A stretch of 64,000 bases of DNA. Origin: CAZABC01 sp964483405 (lineage in GTDB: Bacteria; Chloroflexota; Limnocylindria; Limnocylindrales; CSP1-4). Numbering within the stretch: position 1 is the stretch's first letter; every line of letters begins with the position of its first letter. This document shows positions 19,657 through 28,185 of the stretch, in pieces. The stretch is taken from positions 12,034 to 76,033 of the forward strand of contig CAZABC010000009.1 of assembly GCA_964483405.1 (NCBI GenBank). Reading direction: 5' to 3'. The translations under genes and the position numbers were made by a program. The notes below the pieces were generated by a model. It did not search any database and had not been told where the DNA came from. It worked only from the letters and a program-made list of their open reading frames with translations.

Positions 19657-20490
19657 GTGCGGCTGGTCCGGACCCGGGCCGAGCTCCGGGCCGCCCTCGA
19701 CGCCGCGCCGCGCCCCGTCGGGCTCGTCCCGACGATGGGCTGGCTCCACGACGGCCACCGCTCCCTGATCGGGCGGGCCCGGACCGCGAACGCGACGACC
19801 GTCGTCTCGATCTTCGTCAACCCGCGCCAGTTCGGCGACCCGTCCGACCTCGACCGCTACCCACGGGACGAGGCCCGCGACCTCGCGCTCTGCGAGGCCG
19901 AGGGGGTCGACCTCGTCTTCGCCCCACCGGTCGAGGAGGTCTACCCGCCCGGCTTCGACACCCGGGTCTCGACCGGGGCGATCGGCCGCCCGCTCGAGGG
20001 CACCGCCCGGCCCGGCCACTTCGACGGGGTCGCGACGGTCGTCGCGGTCCTCTTCGGGCTCGTCCGTGCGGACAGGGCCTACTTCGGCCAGAAGGACGCC
20101 CAGCAGCTCCTCGTCATCCGCCGGATGGCGACCGACCTCGCCATCCCGACCGAGGTCATCGGCTGTCCCACCGTGCGCGAGCCCGATGGCCTCGCGCTGT
20201 CGTCCCGCAACGTCCACCTCTCGCCGGCCGAACGGGCGGCGGCGCCGGTCCTCCGGCGAGCGCTCGTCGCGGCCCGGGACGCCTGGGCGGCCGGCGAGCG
20301 CTCGGGCGACGCGCTCCGATCAGCGATGCGCAGCGTGCTCGCGAGCGAGCCGCTCGCCATGGTCGACTACGTCAGCGTCGCCGATGCGGAGACCCTCGCC
20401 GAGCTCGACCGGGTCGAGCGGCCGGCGCTCCTCTCGCTCGCGGCCCGGATCGGCCCGACCCGCCTGATCGACAACGAGCCGCTCCCGTAG
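19657..20490 (+). CDS. panC: Pantothenate synthetase
   Basis: ATP-dependent ligation of pantoate and beta-alanine to pantothenate. 277 residues from GTG at 19657, four bases after panB. The nucleotidyltransferase motif PTMGWLHDGH covers residues 25-34 (HxxGH-like) and SSRN near 182-185 replaces KMSKS, as usual. FVNPRQFGDPSDLDRYPR and FGQKDAQQLLVIRRM are conserved substrate loops. Last gene of the operon. panD and panE are not in the window, so beta-alanine and ketopantoate reduction are supplied elsewhere. Confidence 0.96.
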   Translation: MRLVRTRAELRAALDAAPRPVGLVPTMGWLHDGHRSLIGRARTANATTVVSIFVNPRQFGDPSDLDRYPRDEARDLALCEAEGVDLVFAPPVEEVYPPGFDTRVSTGAIGRPLEGTARPGHFDGVATVVAVLFGLVRADRAYFGQKDAQQLLVIRRMATDLAIPTEVIGCPTVREPDGLALSSRNVHLSPAERAAAPVLRRALVAARDAWAAGERSGDALRSAMRSVLASEPLAMVDYVSVADAETLAELDRVERPALLSLAARIGPTRLIDNEPLP

Positions 20491-20512
20491 GGCCGGCGGC
20501 GGGCCGGGGCCG

Positions 20513-21679
20513 CTAGGCCGCGACGGTCGCCGCCTCGAGGACGCGGTCGATCTCGAGGTAGTCCCAGACGAGGGACTTGATCTCCTCGATCTTGCCGACG
20601 TCGGCGGCGTGCGTCTTGACGAGCAGGTCGTGGACCTCCGAGGCGACCACGTACGTGTCCTCGCGGACGAGCGTGCAGAACAGGTCGGCGTCGCGGATGG
20701 CGTCGAGCGTGGCCGGTCGCGGCCGGTAGCCGCCGGTCAGGATGATCCCGAGCGCCGCGCCGGCGTCGGCGTCGGGTCGGACCGACGCCGACCCGCGGGT
20801 GGCGGGCGGCGCGCCCTTGCCGGCCCCGCTCCGGGCGGGACCCATCCGGTGGGCCGTGGTCAGCGCCCGGATGACGTCCTCGCGATCGCCGGGGACGATG
20901 ACGAGCGTCCGCGGGCCGATCCGCTGGAGCATGTGCTCGGGCTGCATCGCGCCGACGGCGATGTCGCCGATGACGAGATCGAGGTCGGGGCCCGGCTGGA
21001 TGACCTCGCCGCCGACGCCCTCGAGGACCATCGACAGCGACGGGTTCGAGAGGATCGGCCGGTACGGCAGGACGCCGAGGAGGGGGATCCCGTGGCGCGC
21101 GAGGCCGCCCGCGAGGGTCTCGCCGATGCCGGGCTTCGCGTCGAGGTCGACCTTGTTGACGATCGCGCCAGCGACCCGGACGCCGTGCTGCTCGAACAGC
21201 GCGGCATTGAGCACGATCTCGTCGATCGGCCGGCCGACGCCACCCTCGCTGACGATGATGGCGGGCGCCCCGAGCATCGCCGCGACGACCGCGTTCGAGA
21301 GGCCGACGACCGCGCCGACGCCGGCGTGGCCGGTCCCCTCGATCAGGAGGATCTCGCGATCCCCGGCGAAGGCGGCGTGGGCCGCCCGGATCCGGGCGCC
21401 GAGGTCGTCGACGACCCGGCCCTCGATGTAGGCGCGGGTGAAGCCGCGCGGGATGTGGACCGGGCTCATCTGCGCCAGCGGCTCGGCCAGCTCGAAGACC
21501 GATCGGACGAGGATCGCGTCCTCGTCGGCCGGGACGCCGTCGACCTCGATCGTCCGCTGGCCGACCGGCTTGATGAAGCCGGCCGACAGGCCACGCCGCC
21601 GGAAGCCGTCGATGACGCCGAGGCTGACGGTCGTCTTGCCGCGGTTCTGGCCGGTGGCGGCGAGGTAGACGTGGCGCAC
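20513..21679 (-). CDS. P-loop (dethiobiotin-synthetase-like) plus DRTGG domain protein
   Basis: 388 residues from GTG at 21679. The N-terminal domain is a P-loop fold of the BioD/cobyric-acid type: ATGQNRGKTT at 8-17, with K15 as the Walker lysine, and ILLIEGTGHAGVGAVVGLSN as the second nucleotide/Mg block. A DRTGG domain follows from about residue 220 (LVIGDIAVGA, LVIVPGDREDV). It is interrupted by a Gly/Ala/Arg-rich insertion near residues 290-320 before GIILTGGYRP. This two-domain layout is that of the N-terminal half of long phosphotransacetylases without the catalytic half, so it is probably a regulatory or sensor protein. It lies 8 bases after the 21688-22293 gene, so co-transcription is likely. 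Confidence 0.8.
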   Translation of the reverse strand: MRHVYLAATGQNRGKTTVSLGVIDGFRRRGLSAGFIKPVGQRTIEVDGVPADEDAILVRSVFELAEPLAQMSPVHIPRGFTRAYIEGRVVDDLGARIRAAHAAFAGDREILLIEGTGHAGVGAVVGLSNAVVAAMLGAPAIIVSEGGVGRPIDEIVLNAALFEQHGVRVAGAIVNKVDLDAKPGIGETLAGGLARHGIPLLGVLPYRPILSNPSLSMVLEGVGGEVIQPGPDLDLVIGDIAVGAMQPEHMLQRIGPRTLVIVPGDREDVIRALTTAHRMGPARSGAGKGAPPATRGSASVRPDADAGAALGIILTGGYRPRPATLDAIRDADLFCTLVREDTYVVASEVHDLLVKTHAADVGKIEEIKSLVWDYLEIDRVLEAATVAA

Positions 21680-21687
21680 GGCGGCGC

Positions 21688-22293
21688 TCAGTCGCGCGGC
21701 GTCGTCTTGCGCTCGATGAGCTGGACCGCGTCGCGCAGCCGGCCGACCGTCTCGCCGTCGACGGCATCGGGCTCGAGGTAGGGCCCGAGCCGCTCCATGA
21801 TGTCGGCGACGAGCGCGAGGAAGACGCTCGCGTCCGCGAGGAAGAACTGCGGCTCGTTGTTGTAGCGGACGAGCGTCAGCCGGCCCTGCAGGACGCGACG
21901 CTCCTCGACGTGGGCGACCTGCGTCGCGAAGTTGTGGCCCTGGATCCCGTCGGGGTTGTTGAGGAAGTTCAGGGCGTTGTCGACCGCAAGCCCGAAGCGC
22001 GCCCGCCAGGCGATCAGCCGCTCGAGGACCTCGGGCGCGATCCGGACCTCGGCGACCTCGTCGAAGACCTCGGGGGCGACGGTCAGCAGCCCGACCAGCG
22101 TCGTGCCGGCCCGCGGGCCGAGCATGACCTGGAGCGACCGCTCGAGGGTGAAGACCTCCGAGTCGAAGCGTGGGCTCGTGATGACGTCGGTCAGCAGGTC
22201 CTCGACGTTGTCGAGGACGGCGCCGTCGCCCATCGCCGCGGCGAGATGGGCGATGTCGTCGTTGAACAGGAACTTCTCTTCGTGGTCGAGCAT
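21688..22293 (-). CDS. Conserved hypothetical protein
   Basis: 201 residues, soluble, mostly helical, no recognised family. Notable stretches: LDHEEKFLFNDDIAHLAAAMGDG at the N-terminus, LNFLNNPDGIQGHNFATQV in the middle, and LVRYNNEPQFFLADASVF. ATG at 22293 follows a TACCAT hexamer by 6 bases without a Shine-Dalgarno sequence. First gene of a probable two-gene unit with the P-loop/DRTGG protein, so a shared regulatory role is possible. That is an inference from spacing only. Confidence 0.7.
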   Translation of the reverse strand: MLDHEEKFLFNDDIAHLAAAMGDGAVLDNVEDLLTDVITSPRFDSEVFTLERSLQVMLGPRAGTTLVGLLTVAPEVFDEVAEVRIAPEVLERLIAWRARFGLAVDNALNFLNNPDGIQGHNFATQVAHVEERRVLQGRLTLVRYNNEPQFFLADASVFLALVADIMERLGPYLEPDAVDGETVGRLRDAVQLIERKTTPRD

Positions 22294-22299
22294 GGGCCG

Positions 22300-22305
22300 A
22301 TGGTA
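22300..22305 (-). promoter_or_regulatory. -10 hexamer, leaderless-type start
   Basis: TACCAT on the minus strand, 6 bases before ATG at 22293, directly after the gdh terminator hairpin. Confidence 0.6.
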
Positions 22306-22308
22306 ACG

Positions 22309-22344
22309 GACGGGGCCCCGGCCGTTGCCGGCCGGGGCCCCGTC
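22309..22344 (-). terminator. Strong hairpin terminator after glutamate dehydrogenase
   Basis: Perfect 15-bp stem (22309-22323 with 22330-22344) and a 6-base loop, starting 22 bases after the gdh stop. There is no T-run. It insulates gdh from the promoter at 22300-22305. Confidence 0.65.
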
Positions 22345-22366
22345 GCACGCGGTACAGCCGAGAGGC

Positions 22367-23632
22367 TTACGGGTAGAGGCCGCGGAGGGCGGTGGCGTCG
22401 GCGACGCGCTTGACGGCGACGAGATACGCCGCGGTCCGCATGTCGACCTTCTCGAGCTGGGCCATCGCCAGGACCTCGCCGAAGCTCCGGTCCATGATCT
22501 CCTTGAGCTTGCCGTTGACGACCGTCTCGCTCCAGTGGTCGCGGTTGAGGTCCTGGACCCACTCGAAGTAGCTGACGGTCACGCCGCCGGCGTTCGCGAG
22601 GATGTCCGGGATCATGAAGACGCCCTTCTGCGCGAGGATCAGGTCGGCTTCGGGGGTCGTCGGGCCGTTGGCGGCCTCGGCGACGATCTTCGCCTTGACG
22701 TTGCCCGCGTTCGCCGCGGTGATCTGGTTCTCGTAGGCTGCCGGGATCAGGACGTCGCACTCGAGCTCGAGCAGCTCGCCGTTGGTGATCGTCTTGCTGC
22801 CGGGGAACCCGACGACGGTCCCGTGCTCCTTCTTCCAGGCGACGACCTTGGGGATGTCGAGGCCGTCCTGCTTCCAGATGGCGCCCCCGGTGTCGGAGAC
22901 GGCGATGACCGTCGAGCCCTCGTCGGCCATGAGCCCCGCGGCGATCGCGCCGGCGTTGCCGAAGCCCTGGACGGCGACGGTGGCCTTCGTCAGGTCCATC
23001 CCGAGGTGGGCCGCCGCGTCGACGATCGTGAAGACGCAGCCGCGGGCGGTCGCCTCGTTGCGCCCCTCCGACCCGCCGAGGCTGATCGGCTTGCCGGTGA
23101 CGACGCCCGGGACGGTGTAGCCGGCGTGCATGGAGTAGGTATCCATGAACCAGGCCATGACCTGGGGCGTCGTGTTGACGTCCGGCGCGGGGATGTCGCG
23201 CTCGGGCCCGACGAGGACCGAGATCTCGGTGAAGAAGCGGCGGCTGAGCGCCTCGAGCTCCTTCTTGGAGAGCTTCTTCGGGTCGACGACGACGCCGCCC
23301 TTGCCGCCGCCGTAGGGGATGCCGACGACGGCGCACTTCCAGGTCATCCACATCGCGAGGGCCTTGACCTCGTCGATCGTGACGTCCTGGTGGTAGCGGA
23401 TGCCGCCCTTGGCCGGGCCGCGCCCGAGGTTGTGCTGGACCCGGTAGCCGGTGAAGACCTGGACCGTGCCGTCGTCCATGTGGACCGGGAAGGTGACGGT
23501 CAGGGCGCGGCGCGGCTCGCGGAGGACCGCGCGAAGGCCGGGATCGAGCCCGAGGCGCTCGGCCGCGAGGTCGAACTGCTGCTGGGCGACCTCCCAGGCG
23601 TTGATCGCGGGCGCGGACTGCTCGGTGGTCAT
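22367..23632 (-). CDS. gdhA: Glutamate dehydrogenase
   Basis: Interconverts glutamate with 2-oxoglutarate and ammonium using NAD(P). 421 residues from ATG at 23632, which has GGAGG 10 bases upstream. Active-site lysines are K75 in PAKGG, K99 in MTWKCAVV and K111 in GGGKGG. The Rossmann motif VAVQGFGNAG starts near residue 212, and VAEAANGPTTPEAD is the conserved C-terminal block. Length and motifs fit the hexameric bacterial/archaeal enzyme; leucine or phenylalanine dehydrogenases are shorter. A GATACT hexamer at 23769-23774 could be the -10, giving a leader of about 135 bases. Likely a central nitrogen enzyme here. Confidence 0.94.
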   Translation of the reverse strand: MTTEQSAPAINAWEVAQQQFDLAAERLGLDPGLRAVLREPRRALTVTFPVHMDDGTVQVFTGYRVQHNLGRGPAKGGIRYHQDVTIDEVKALAMWMTWKCAVVGIPYGGGKGGVVVDPKKLSKKELEALSRRFFTEISVLVGPERDIPAPDVNTTPQVMAWFMDTYSMHAGYTVPGVVTGKPISLGGSEGRNEATARGCVFTIVDAAAHLGMDLTKATVAVQGFGNAGAIAAGLMADEGSTVIAVSDTGGAIWKQDGLDIPKVVAWKKEHGTVVGFPGSKTITNGELLELECDVLIPAAYENQITAANAGNVKAKIVAEAANGPTTPEADLILAQKGVFMIPDILANAGGVTVSYFEWVQDLNRDHWSETVVNGKLKEIMDRSFGEVLAMAQLEKVDMRTAAYLVAVKRVADATALRGLYP

Positions 23633-23856
23633 GAAGTCGATGCCTCCATGTCCGGGCCCGCCCGAGGCGGGGACGGCCCGGGATGACGGGTCGTCTCCCG
23701 GACGACCCCACGGGACCACGCGGACCACCGTCCCGGCATCTCCGCGCGTGTCGCTCGAAGCGAGCCGAGTATCGCACAGGGTTGCGGCCCGGTTGCGGGC
23801 CGGTACGCCCGACCGGCCCGGGCCGGGTCGCCCGCCTCGGCCGGGCCGCGCGGCCC

Positions 23857-24708
23857 CTATCGAGCGTAGAGGACGACCGCGCCGAGGACGCCCGGACCGA
23901 GGTGCGGGCCGACCGACGAGCCGACGATCTGGACCGACACCTTCGCCGGGTCGATCCCGCCGGGGACCCGAGCGATGAGCTCATCGCGGAACGGCTCGGG
24001 ATCGGCGCCCGGGGTGTAGAGCACGGCGATCCGCTCGAGCGGCTTCTGGGTCAGCAGCTCGAGGACCCGCTCCCGGGCCTTGCCACGCGTCCGGACCCGC
24101 TCGGTCGCCTCGACCTTGCCGTGGAGGACGGTGATGATCGGCTTGACCGAGAGGAGCGAGCCGATGGCCGCCGAGGTGCTCGAGATCCGCCCGCCCTTCT
24201 TGAGGTACTCGAGCGTGTCGAGCGCGACGAACAGGTCGACGTCGGCGACGCGCGCGGTGACGGTCGCCGCGATCTCGGCGGCCGGCGCGCCCGCAGCGGC
24301 CATCTCCGCGGCGAGGAGGGCCGGCAGCCCGACCCCCATCGAGGCCGACCGGGAGTCGACGACGTGGATCTCGCGATCGGGGAGCAGCCCGGCCGCGATC
24401 GTGGCGGACTTGTGGGTACCCGACAGGTCGCTGCCGACCGTCACGCAGACGATCGCGTCGGCGCCCCCGTCGAAGAGCGACTGGTACGTCACCTGGAAGT
24501 CGCCGGGGCTGGCGGCGGCCGTCGTCGGGAACGGCGCCGACGGGGCGAGCATCCGCTCCCAGAACGCCTCGGTCGACAGCTCGACCCCGGCCTTGAAGCT
24601 CTCGTCGCCGAAGCTGACGATGAGCGGGACGACGGTGATCCCTGCCTCCCGGGCGACGTCGGGCGGCAGATCGGACGCGGAGTCGGTGACGATCGCGACA
24701 CGTGGCAC
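23857..24708 (-). CDS. DegV family fatty-acid-binding protein
   Basis: Binds a single fatty acid; the characterised relatives (FakB) present it to a fatty-acid kinase. 283 residues. Family blocks: VAIVTDSASDLPPDVAREAG (3-22), a TTAAASPGDF loop, VCVTVGSDLSGTHKSA with the phosphate-contacting serines, VVDSRSASMGVG, and LEYLKKGGRIS. GTG at 24708 has GGAGGGAG upstream and a TATCAT hexamer at 24736-24741. The kinase partner FakA is not in the window. Confidence 0.93.
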   Translation of the reverse strand: MPRVAIVTDSASDLPPDVAREAGITVVPLIVSFGDESFKAGVELSTEAFWERMLAPSAPFPTTAAASPGDFQVTYQSLFDGGADAIVCVTVGSDLSGTHKSATIAAGLLPDREIHVVDSRSASMGVGLPALLAAEMAAAGAPAAEIAATVTARVADVDLFVALDTLEYLKKGGRISSTSAAIGSLLSVKPIITVLHGKVEATERVRTRGKARERVLELLTQKPLERIAVLYTPGADPEPFRDELIARVPGGIDPAKVSVQIVGSSVGPHLGPGVLGAVVLYAR

Positions 24709-24735
24709 GGGGCTCCCTCCTCCTGGGTTCCGCCG

Positions 24736-24741
24736 ATGATA
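24736..24741 (-). promoter_or_regulatory. -10 hexamer for the DegV gene
   Basis: TATCAT on the minus strand, 27 bases before the GTG, followed by a strong Shine-Dalgarno site. Confidence 0.45.
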
Positions 24742-24774
24742 CCGGCCACTGCCCGGGCGGGCGAGGGCCCGGGG

Positions 24775-26064
24775 CTACGTGAGCCCGACCTCGCCACCGG
24801 CCCCGACGACGTGCTCGTAGCGCCGCAGGCGCGAGAGCGGCAGGACGGCGATGCCGAGGAGGAGCAGCGTCAGGACGAGCATCCCGTCGATGCCCCGGAG
24901 GTCCGCCGCCACCCCGCCGAGGAGGCTGCCGGTGATCTGGCCGAGGGCGAGGAAGACCGAATAGAGGCCCATGATCGCGCCGCGGTCGTGCGGGAAGGCC
25001 TCGGTCACGTCGGCCAGGAGCCCGAGGGCCGCGGGGGTCGCCCCGGCGAGGACGAAGAGCCCGCCGATCGCGACCCCGACGAGCGGCACGACGACGAGCG
25101 GGCCCCAGCCGTCGCTGTGGTTGAGGAGCATCCCGGCCCCGACGAGCGCGGCGCCGCCGATGATCCCGTAGCCGATGATCGTCGTCCGCCGGAAGCGCCG
25201 GAACCGGTCGCCCCAGTACCAGAGGCCGGCGAAGAAGACGAGCAGGGCGATGCCGAGGCCGACGCTGACCTGTACCGGCGAGAAGCCGCCCATGAGGACC
25301 TGGTCGGCGAACGCCGGGTCCGACTCGCTCACGAGCTGGAAGATCGACTGACTCGTCCAGACGCCGATCGCCGCGTTGATGGCGATCCAGGTCGGGGCGA
25401 GGAGCCAGACGTGCGAGCTCGCGACGATCTCGAGGTAGCGCCGCCAGCCCGCGTGCGGCGGGGCGACGGCCTCCGCCTCGCCCGCTGGATCCGCGACGCC
25501 GAAGCGGTAGATGAGGAACGAGACGCCGTACAGGCCGGCGTTGACCAGGAACGCGTCCCGGCCGAAGCCCGGGATCGGCCCGGCGCCCTCGTAGAGGATG
25601 CCGGCCGCGACGAAGCCGAGGCCGAGGCCGGCGAGCGTGGCGCCCTCGAAGCGCGCCGAGGCGCGGCCGCGCAGCAGCTCGTCGCCGGCGGTGACGAGGG
25701 CGATGAAGCCGAGGATCGACGGGATCGAGGCCGCGGTCGACGCCCCCTCGAGGAAGCGGGTGAAGCCGAGGATGACGAGGTTCGTCGTCAGCCAGGTCAT
25801 CACCACGGCGACGGCCCCGAAGAGCGGGCCGATCTGCATCACCCGGTGATGACCCCAGCGATCCGACAGGAGCCCGAACGGCGGGGACAGGATGAGCTCG
25901 GCGGCGTAGAAGGTCGCGGCGAATGCCCCGACGACGACCGGGTCGACCGGGCCATCGGGCGGGGGGAGGTCGGCGAGGTAGTAGGCGAGGAGGGCGCCCG
26001 TGAGCCCGGTGCTGAAGCGGAGGGTGAACGTGCCGAAGAGGACGGCGACCAGCGACCGGCTCAC
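24775..26064 (-). CDS. MFS transporter
   Basis: 429 residues with 12 predicted membrane segments. The loop between segments 2 and 3 reads GLLSDRWGHHRVMQ, matching the MFS G-x-x-x-D-R-x-G-R/H-R signature. A large central loop of about 60 residues separates the halves. The substrate cannot be read; the overall look is of drug or metabolite exporters. GTG at 26064 lies 7 bases after TAGGCT. Divergent from ggt, whose own hexamer is only 30 bases away, so the two starts share a 56-base intergenic region. Confidence 0.88.
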   Translation of the reverse strand: MSRSLVAVLFGTFTLRFSTGLTGALLAYYLADLPPPDGPVDPVVVGAFAATFYAAELILSPPFGLLSDRWGHHRVMQIGPLFGAVAVVMTWLTTNLVILGFTRFLEGASTAASIPSILGFIALVTAGDELLRGRASARFEGATLAGLGLGFVAAGILYEGAGPIPGFGRDAFLVNAGLYGVSFLIYRFGVADPAGEAEAVAPPHAGWRRYLEIVASSHVWLLAPTWIAINAAIGVWTSQSIFQLVSESDPAFADQVLMGGFSPVQVSVGLGIALLVFFAGLWYWGDRFRRFRRTTIIGYGIIGGAALVGAGMLLNHSDGWGPLVVVPLVGVAIGGLFVLAGATPAALGLLADVTEAFPHDRGAIMGLYSVFLALGQITGSLLGGVAADLRGIDGMLVLTLLLLGIAVLPLSRLRRYEHVVGAGGEVGLT

Positions 26065-26071
26065 CGGGCGA

Positions 26072-26077
26072 AGCCTA
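26072..26077 (-). promoter_or_regulatory. -10 hexamer, leaderless-type start (MFS)
   Basis: TAGGCT on the minus strand, 7 bases before GTG at 26064. Confidence 0.5.
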
Positions 26078-26107
26078 CCGGCCCGGCGGGCGCGCGACCC
26101 GGCGGCG

Positions 26108-26113
26108 TAGCAT
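26108..26113 (+). promoter_or_regulatory. -10 hexamer, leaderless-type start (ggt)
   Basis: TAGCAT, 7 bases before ATG at 26121. Confidence 0.55.
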
Positions 26114-26120
26114 CGCGGCC

Positions 26121-27809
26121 ATGACCGACCGCGCCGCGTCGCCTCCCCTGCTCGTCCCCGCGCCGCTGGCCCGCGGCACCCGGGGCGCGGTCGTCGCCCC
26201 GCATCACCTCGCGACGCGGGCCGGGCTCGAGATCCTCGCCGCCGGCGGCTCGGCCGTCGACGCCGCGATCGCGACGAACGCCGTCCTCGGGGTCGTGCTG
26301 CCGGGCAGCTGCGGGATCGGCGGCGACGCGTTCTGGCTCGTCTGGGACGCCGACGCGCGACGCCTCGAGGCGCTCAACGGCAGCGGTCGCGCTCCCGCTG
26401 CGTCGGACGCCGAGGCGCTCCGCCGAGCGGGTCACGAGACGATGCCGCGCCGCGGCCCGCACTCGGTGACGATCCCGGGGGCCGTCCGCTCGTGGGGCGA
26501 CGCCCACGCCCGGTGGGGCCGCCTCTCGCGGTCGGCGGTCCTCGCCGACGCGATCGAGCTCGCCGCCGGCGGGTTCGCCGCCTCGGCGGCATTCGCCGCG
26601 TTCGTCGAGCGGACCGCCACGATCGTCGACGCGGCGCTCGGGGCGGAGGCCGGGTTCCGGCGGGTCTACCGCCCGGCCGGCCGGCCCTGGGCGCCGGGCG
26701 AGCGGGTCCGCCTGCCGGCCCTCGCGGGGACGCTCGCCCGTCTCGCCGACGAGGGCTTCGACGCGTTCTATGACTCGGACCTCGGGGAGCGCCAGGCGGC
26801 GGCGCTCGCCGCGCTCGGGGGGTGCCACACCGCGGCGGACTTCCGCGACCACCGCTCGACCTGGGCCGCGCCGATCGTCGGGCGGTACCGCAAGGCCCGC
26901 GTCGCGACGCACCCGCCGAACAGCTGCGGCGCGGTCGGGCTCGAGATCCTCGCCATCCTCGAGCGGTTCGAGCCGCCGGCCCCGACGACGTACGGACCGG
27001 CCGGCTGGGCCGACCCGCGCTGGCCGCACCTCGGCATCGAGGCGTCGAAGCTCGCCCTCATCGACCGCGACCGCGAGCTCGGCGACCCCGAGGCGGTGGC
27101 CGTCGACCTCGACCGGCTCCTCGAACCGGACCGGATCGCCGCCCTCGCCGACGGGATCGACGCGGCCCGGGCCCGGCTCGATCCGCCGCCGGTGCGGACG
27201 CTCGTCGGCGGGACGATCTACCTCGCCGTCGTCGACGCCCGCGGGAACGCCGTCAGCCTGATCGAGAGCAACGCGGCCGGGTTCGGCTCCGGCATCGTCG
27301 ACCCCGCGACCGGCATCCACTACCAGAGCCGTGGCGGCTCGTTCTCGCTCGAGGCGGGGCACCGCAACGAGCTCCGGGGCGGCCGCCGGACCCTCCACTC
27401 GCTCCTCCCGGCGATGACCTTCCGGGGCGACCCGGCGGCCGGCGACGGGCCATGGGTCGTCCACGGGTCGATGGGGGGCGACATCCAGCCCCAGATCCTC
27501 GCCCAGGTCGTCTCGGCGCTCGTCGACGGTGGGGCGGACGTCGCGTCCGCGGTCGGCGCCCCGCGCTGGTCGGTCGAGCCGGCCGGGTACGAGGCGCCGC
27601 CGGTCGCCGTCGCGGTCGAGCCGCGCGCGCCCGATGCCGTCATCGATGGCCTCCGTGGCCGGGGCCACGCCGTGACGCTCGGGCCGCCGTTCGACCCCGG
27701 GATGGGCCATGCCCACGCCATCGAGCTGGTCGACGGCGGACCCGCGGACGGTGGCTCGCTCGCCGCCGCGACCGACCCGCGGAGCGAGGGGTTGCCCGCC
27801 GTCCGCTGA
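26121..27809 (+). CDS. Gamma-glutamyltransferase family protein
   Basis: N-terminal-nucleophile hydrolase that self-cleaves and then hydrolyses or transfers gamma-glutamyl (or related acyl) groups. 562 residues. The cleavage/nucleophile threonine is T365 in GGTIYLAVVDARGNAVS, corresponding to TTHFSVVD in E. coli GGT. It divides a large subunit of about 364 residues from a small one of about 198. GSCGIGGDAFWLVWD and the SRGGSFSLEAGHRNELR region are family blocks. The small-subunit sequence is closer to the GGT-like acylases than to classical GGT, so the true acyl donor is uncertain. No signal peptide is visible, so the protein is probably cytoplasmic. Confidence 0.88.
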   Translation: MTDRAASPPLLVPAPLARGTRGAVVAPHHLATRAGLEILAAGGSAVDAAIATNAVLGVVLPGSCGIGGDAFWLVWDADARRLEALNGSGRAPAASDAEALRRAGHETMPRRGPHSVTIPGAVRSWGDAHARWGRLSRSAVLADAIELAAGGFAASAAFAAFVERTATIVDAALGAEAGFRRVYRPAGRPWAPGERVRLPALAGTLARLADEGFDAFYDSDLGERQAAALAALGGCHTAADFRDHRSTWAAPIVGRYRKARVATHPPNSCGAVGLEILAILERFEPPAPTTYGPAGWADPRWPHLGIEASKLALIDRDRELGDPEAVAVDLDRLLEPDRIAALADGIDAARARLDPPPVRTLVGGTIYLAVVDARGNAVSLIESNAAGFGSGIVDPATGIHYQSRGGSFSLEAGHRNELRGGRRTLHSLLPAMTFRGDPAAGDGPWVVHGSMGGDIQPQILAQVVSALVDGGADVASAVGAPRWSVEPAGYEAPPVAVAVEPRAPDAVIDGLRGRGHAVTLGPPFDPGMGHAHAIELVDGGPADGGSLAAATDPRSEGLPAVR

Positions 27810-27811
27810 CC

Positions 27812-27817
27812 TATACT
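27812..27817 (+). promoter_or_regulatory. -10 hexamer for the zinc-ribbon/azlCD unit
   Basis: TATACT three bases after the ggt stop, giving a leader of about 75 bases before the ATG at 27901 (Shine-Dalgarno GGGGAGGA). Confidence 0.45.
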
Positions 27818-27900
27818 CCGGGCTGGCCGGTGGCAGCCCGCGCTCACACGTTCGCCGTCACCGGCCATCGAGCCCCCACCGCCATCGCGGGGAGGACCCA

Positions 27901-28172
27901 TGACCTCGAACGTCGGCCAGAACTACCCGTACTCGAGCGAGACCGAGGCCGACCGGGCCGCGGCGATCGCGGCCCTCCTCACCACCCGCGAGGACCTCGC
28001 CGGCAAGCTCGCGGCCGAGGCGACCCCGCTCGATGCGAACGACCGCTGGTGGGTCTGGAAGTGCCCGACGGCCGGCTGCCCGGGGCTCCTCCACGCCGCG
28101 GGCTACGCGGCCGAGAAGCACGCCGTCTACGTCGTCTGCGACGGCAGCTGCGCGAAGACGTTCCTGCGCTGA
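27901..28172 (+). CDS. Small putative zinc-ribbon protein
   Basis: 90 residues. The N-terminal half is a polar helix rich in Ala/Asp/Glu (residues 14-42). The C-terminal half has C55-x4-C60 and C80-x3-C84 with aromatic residues around them (DRWWVWKCPTAGCPG, YVVCDGSCAKTF), a pattern that would form one zinc site. No family recognised. It has its own -10 and Shine-Dalgarno site and lies 13 bases before azlC. Confidence 0.8.
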
Positions 28173-28185
28173 CGCCCCGCCGCCG

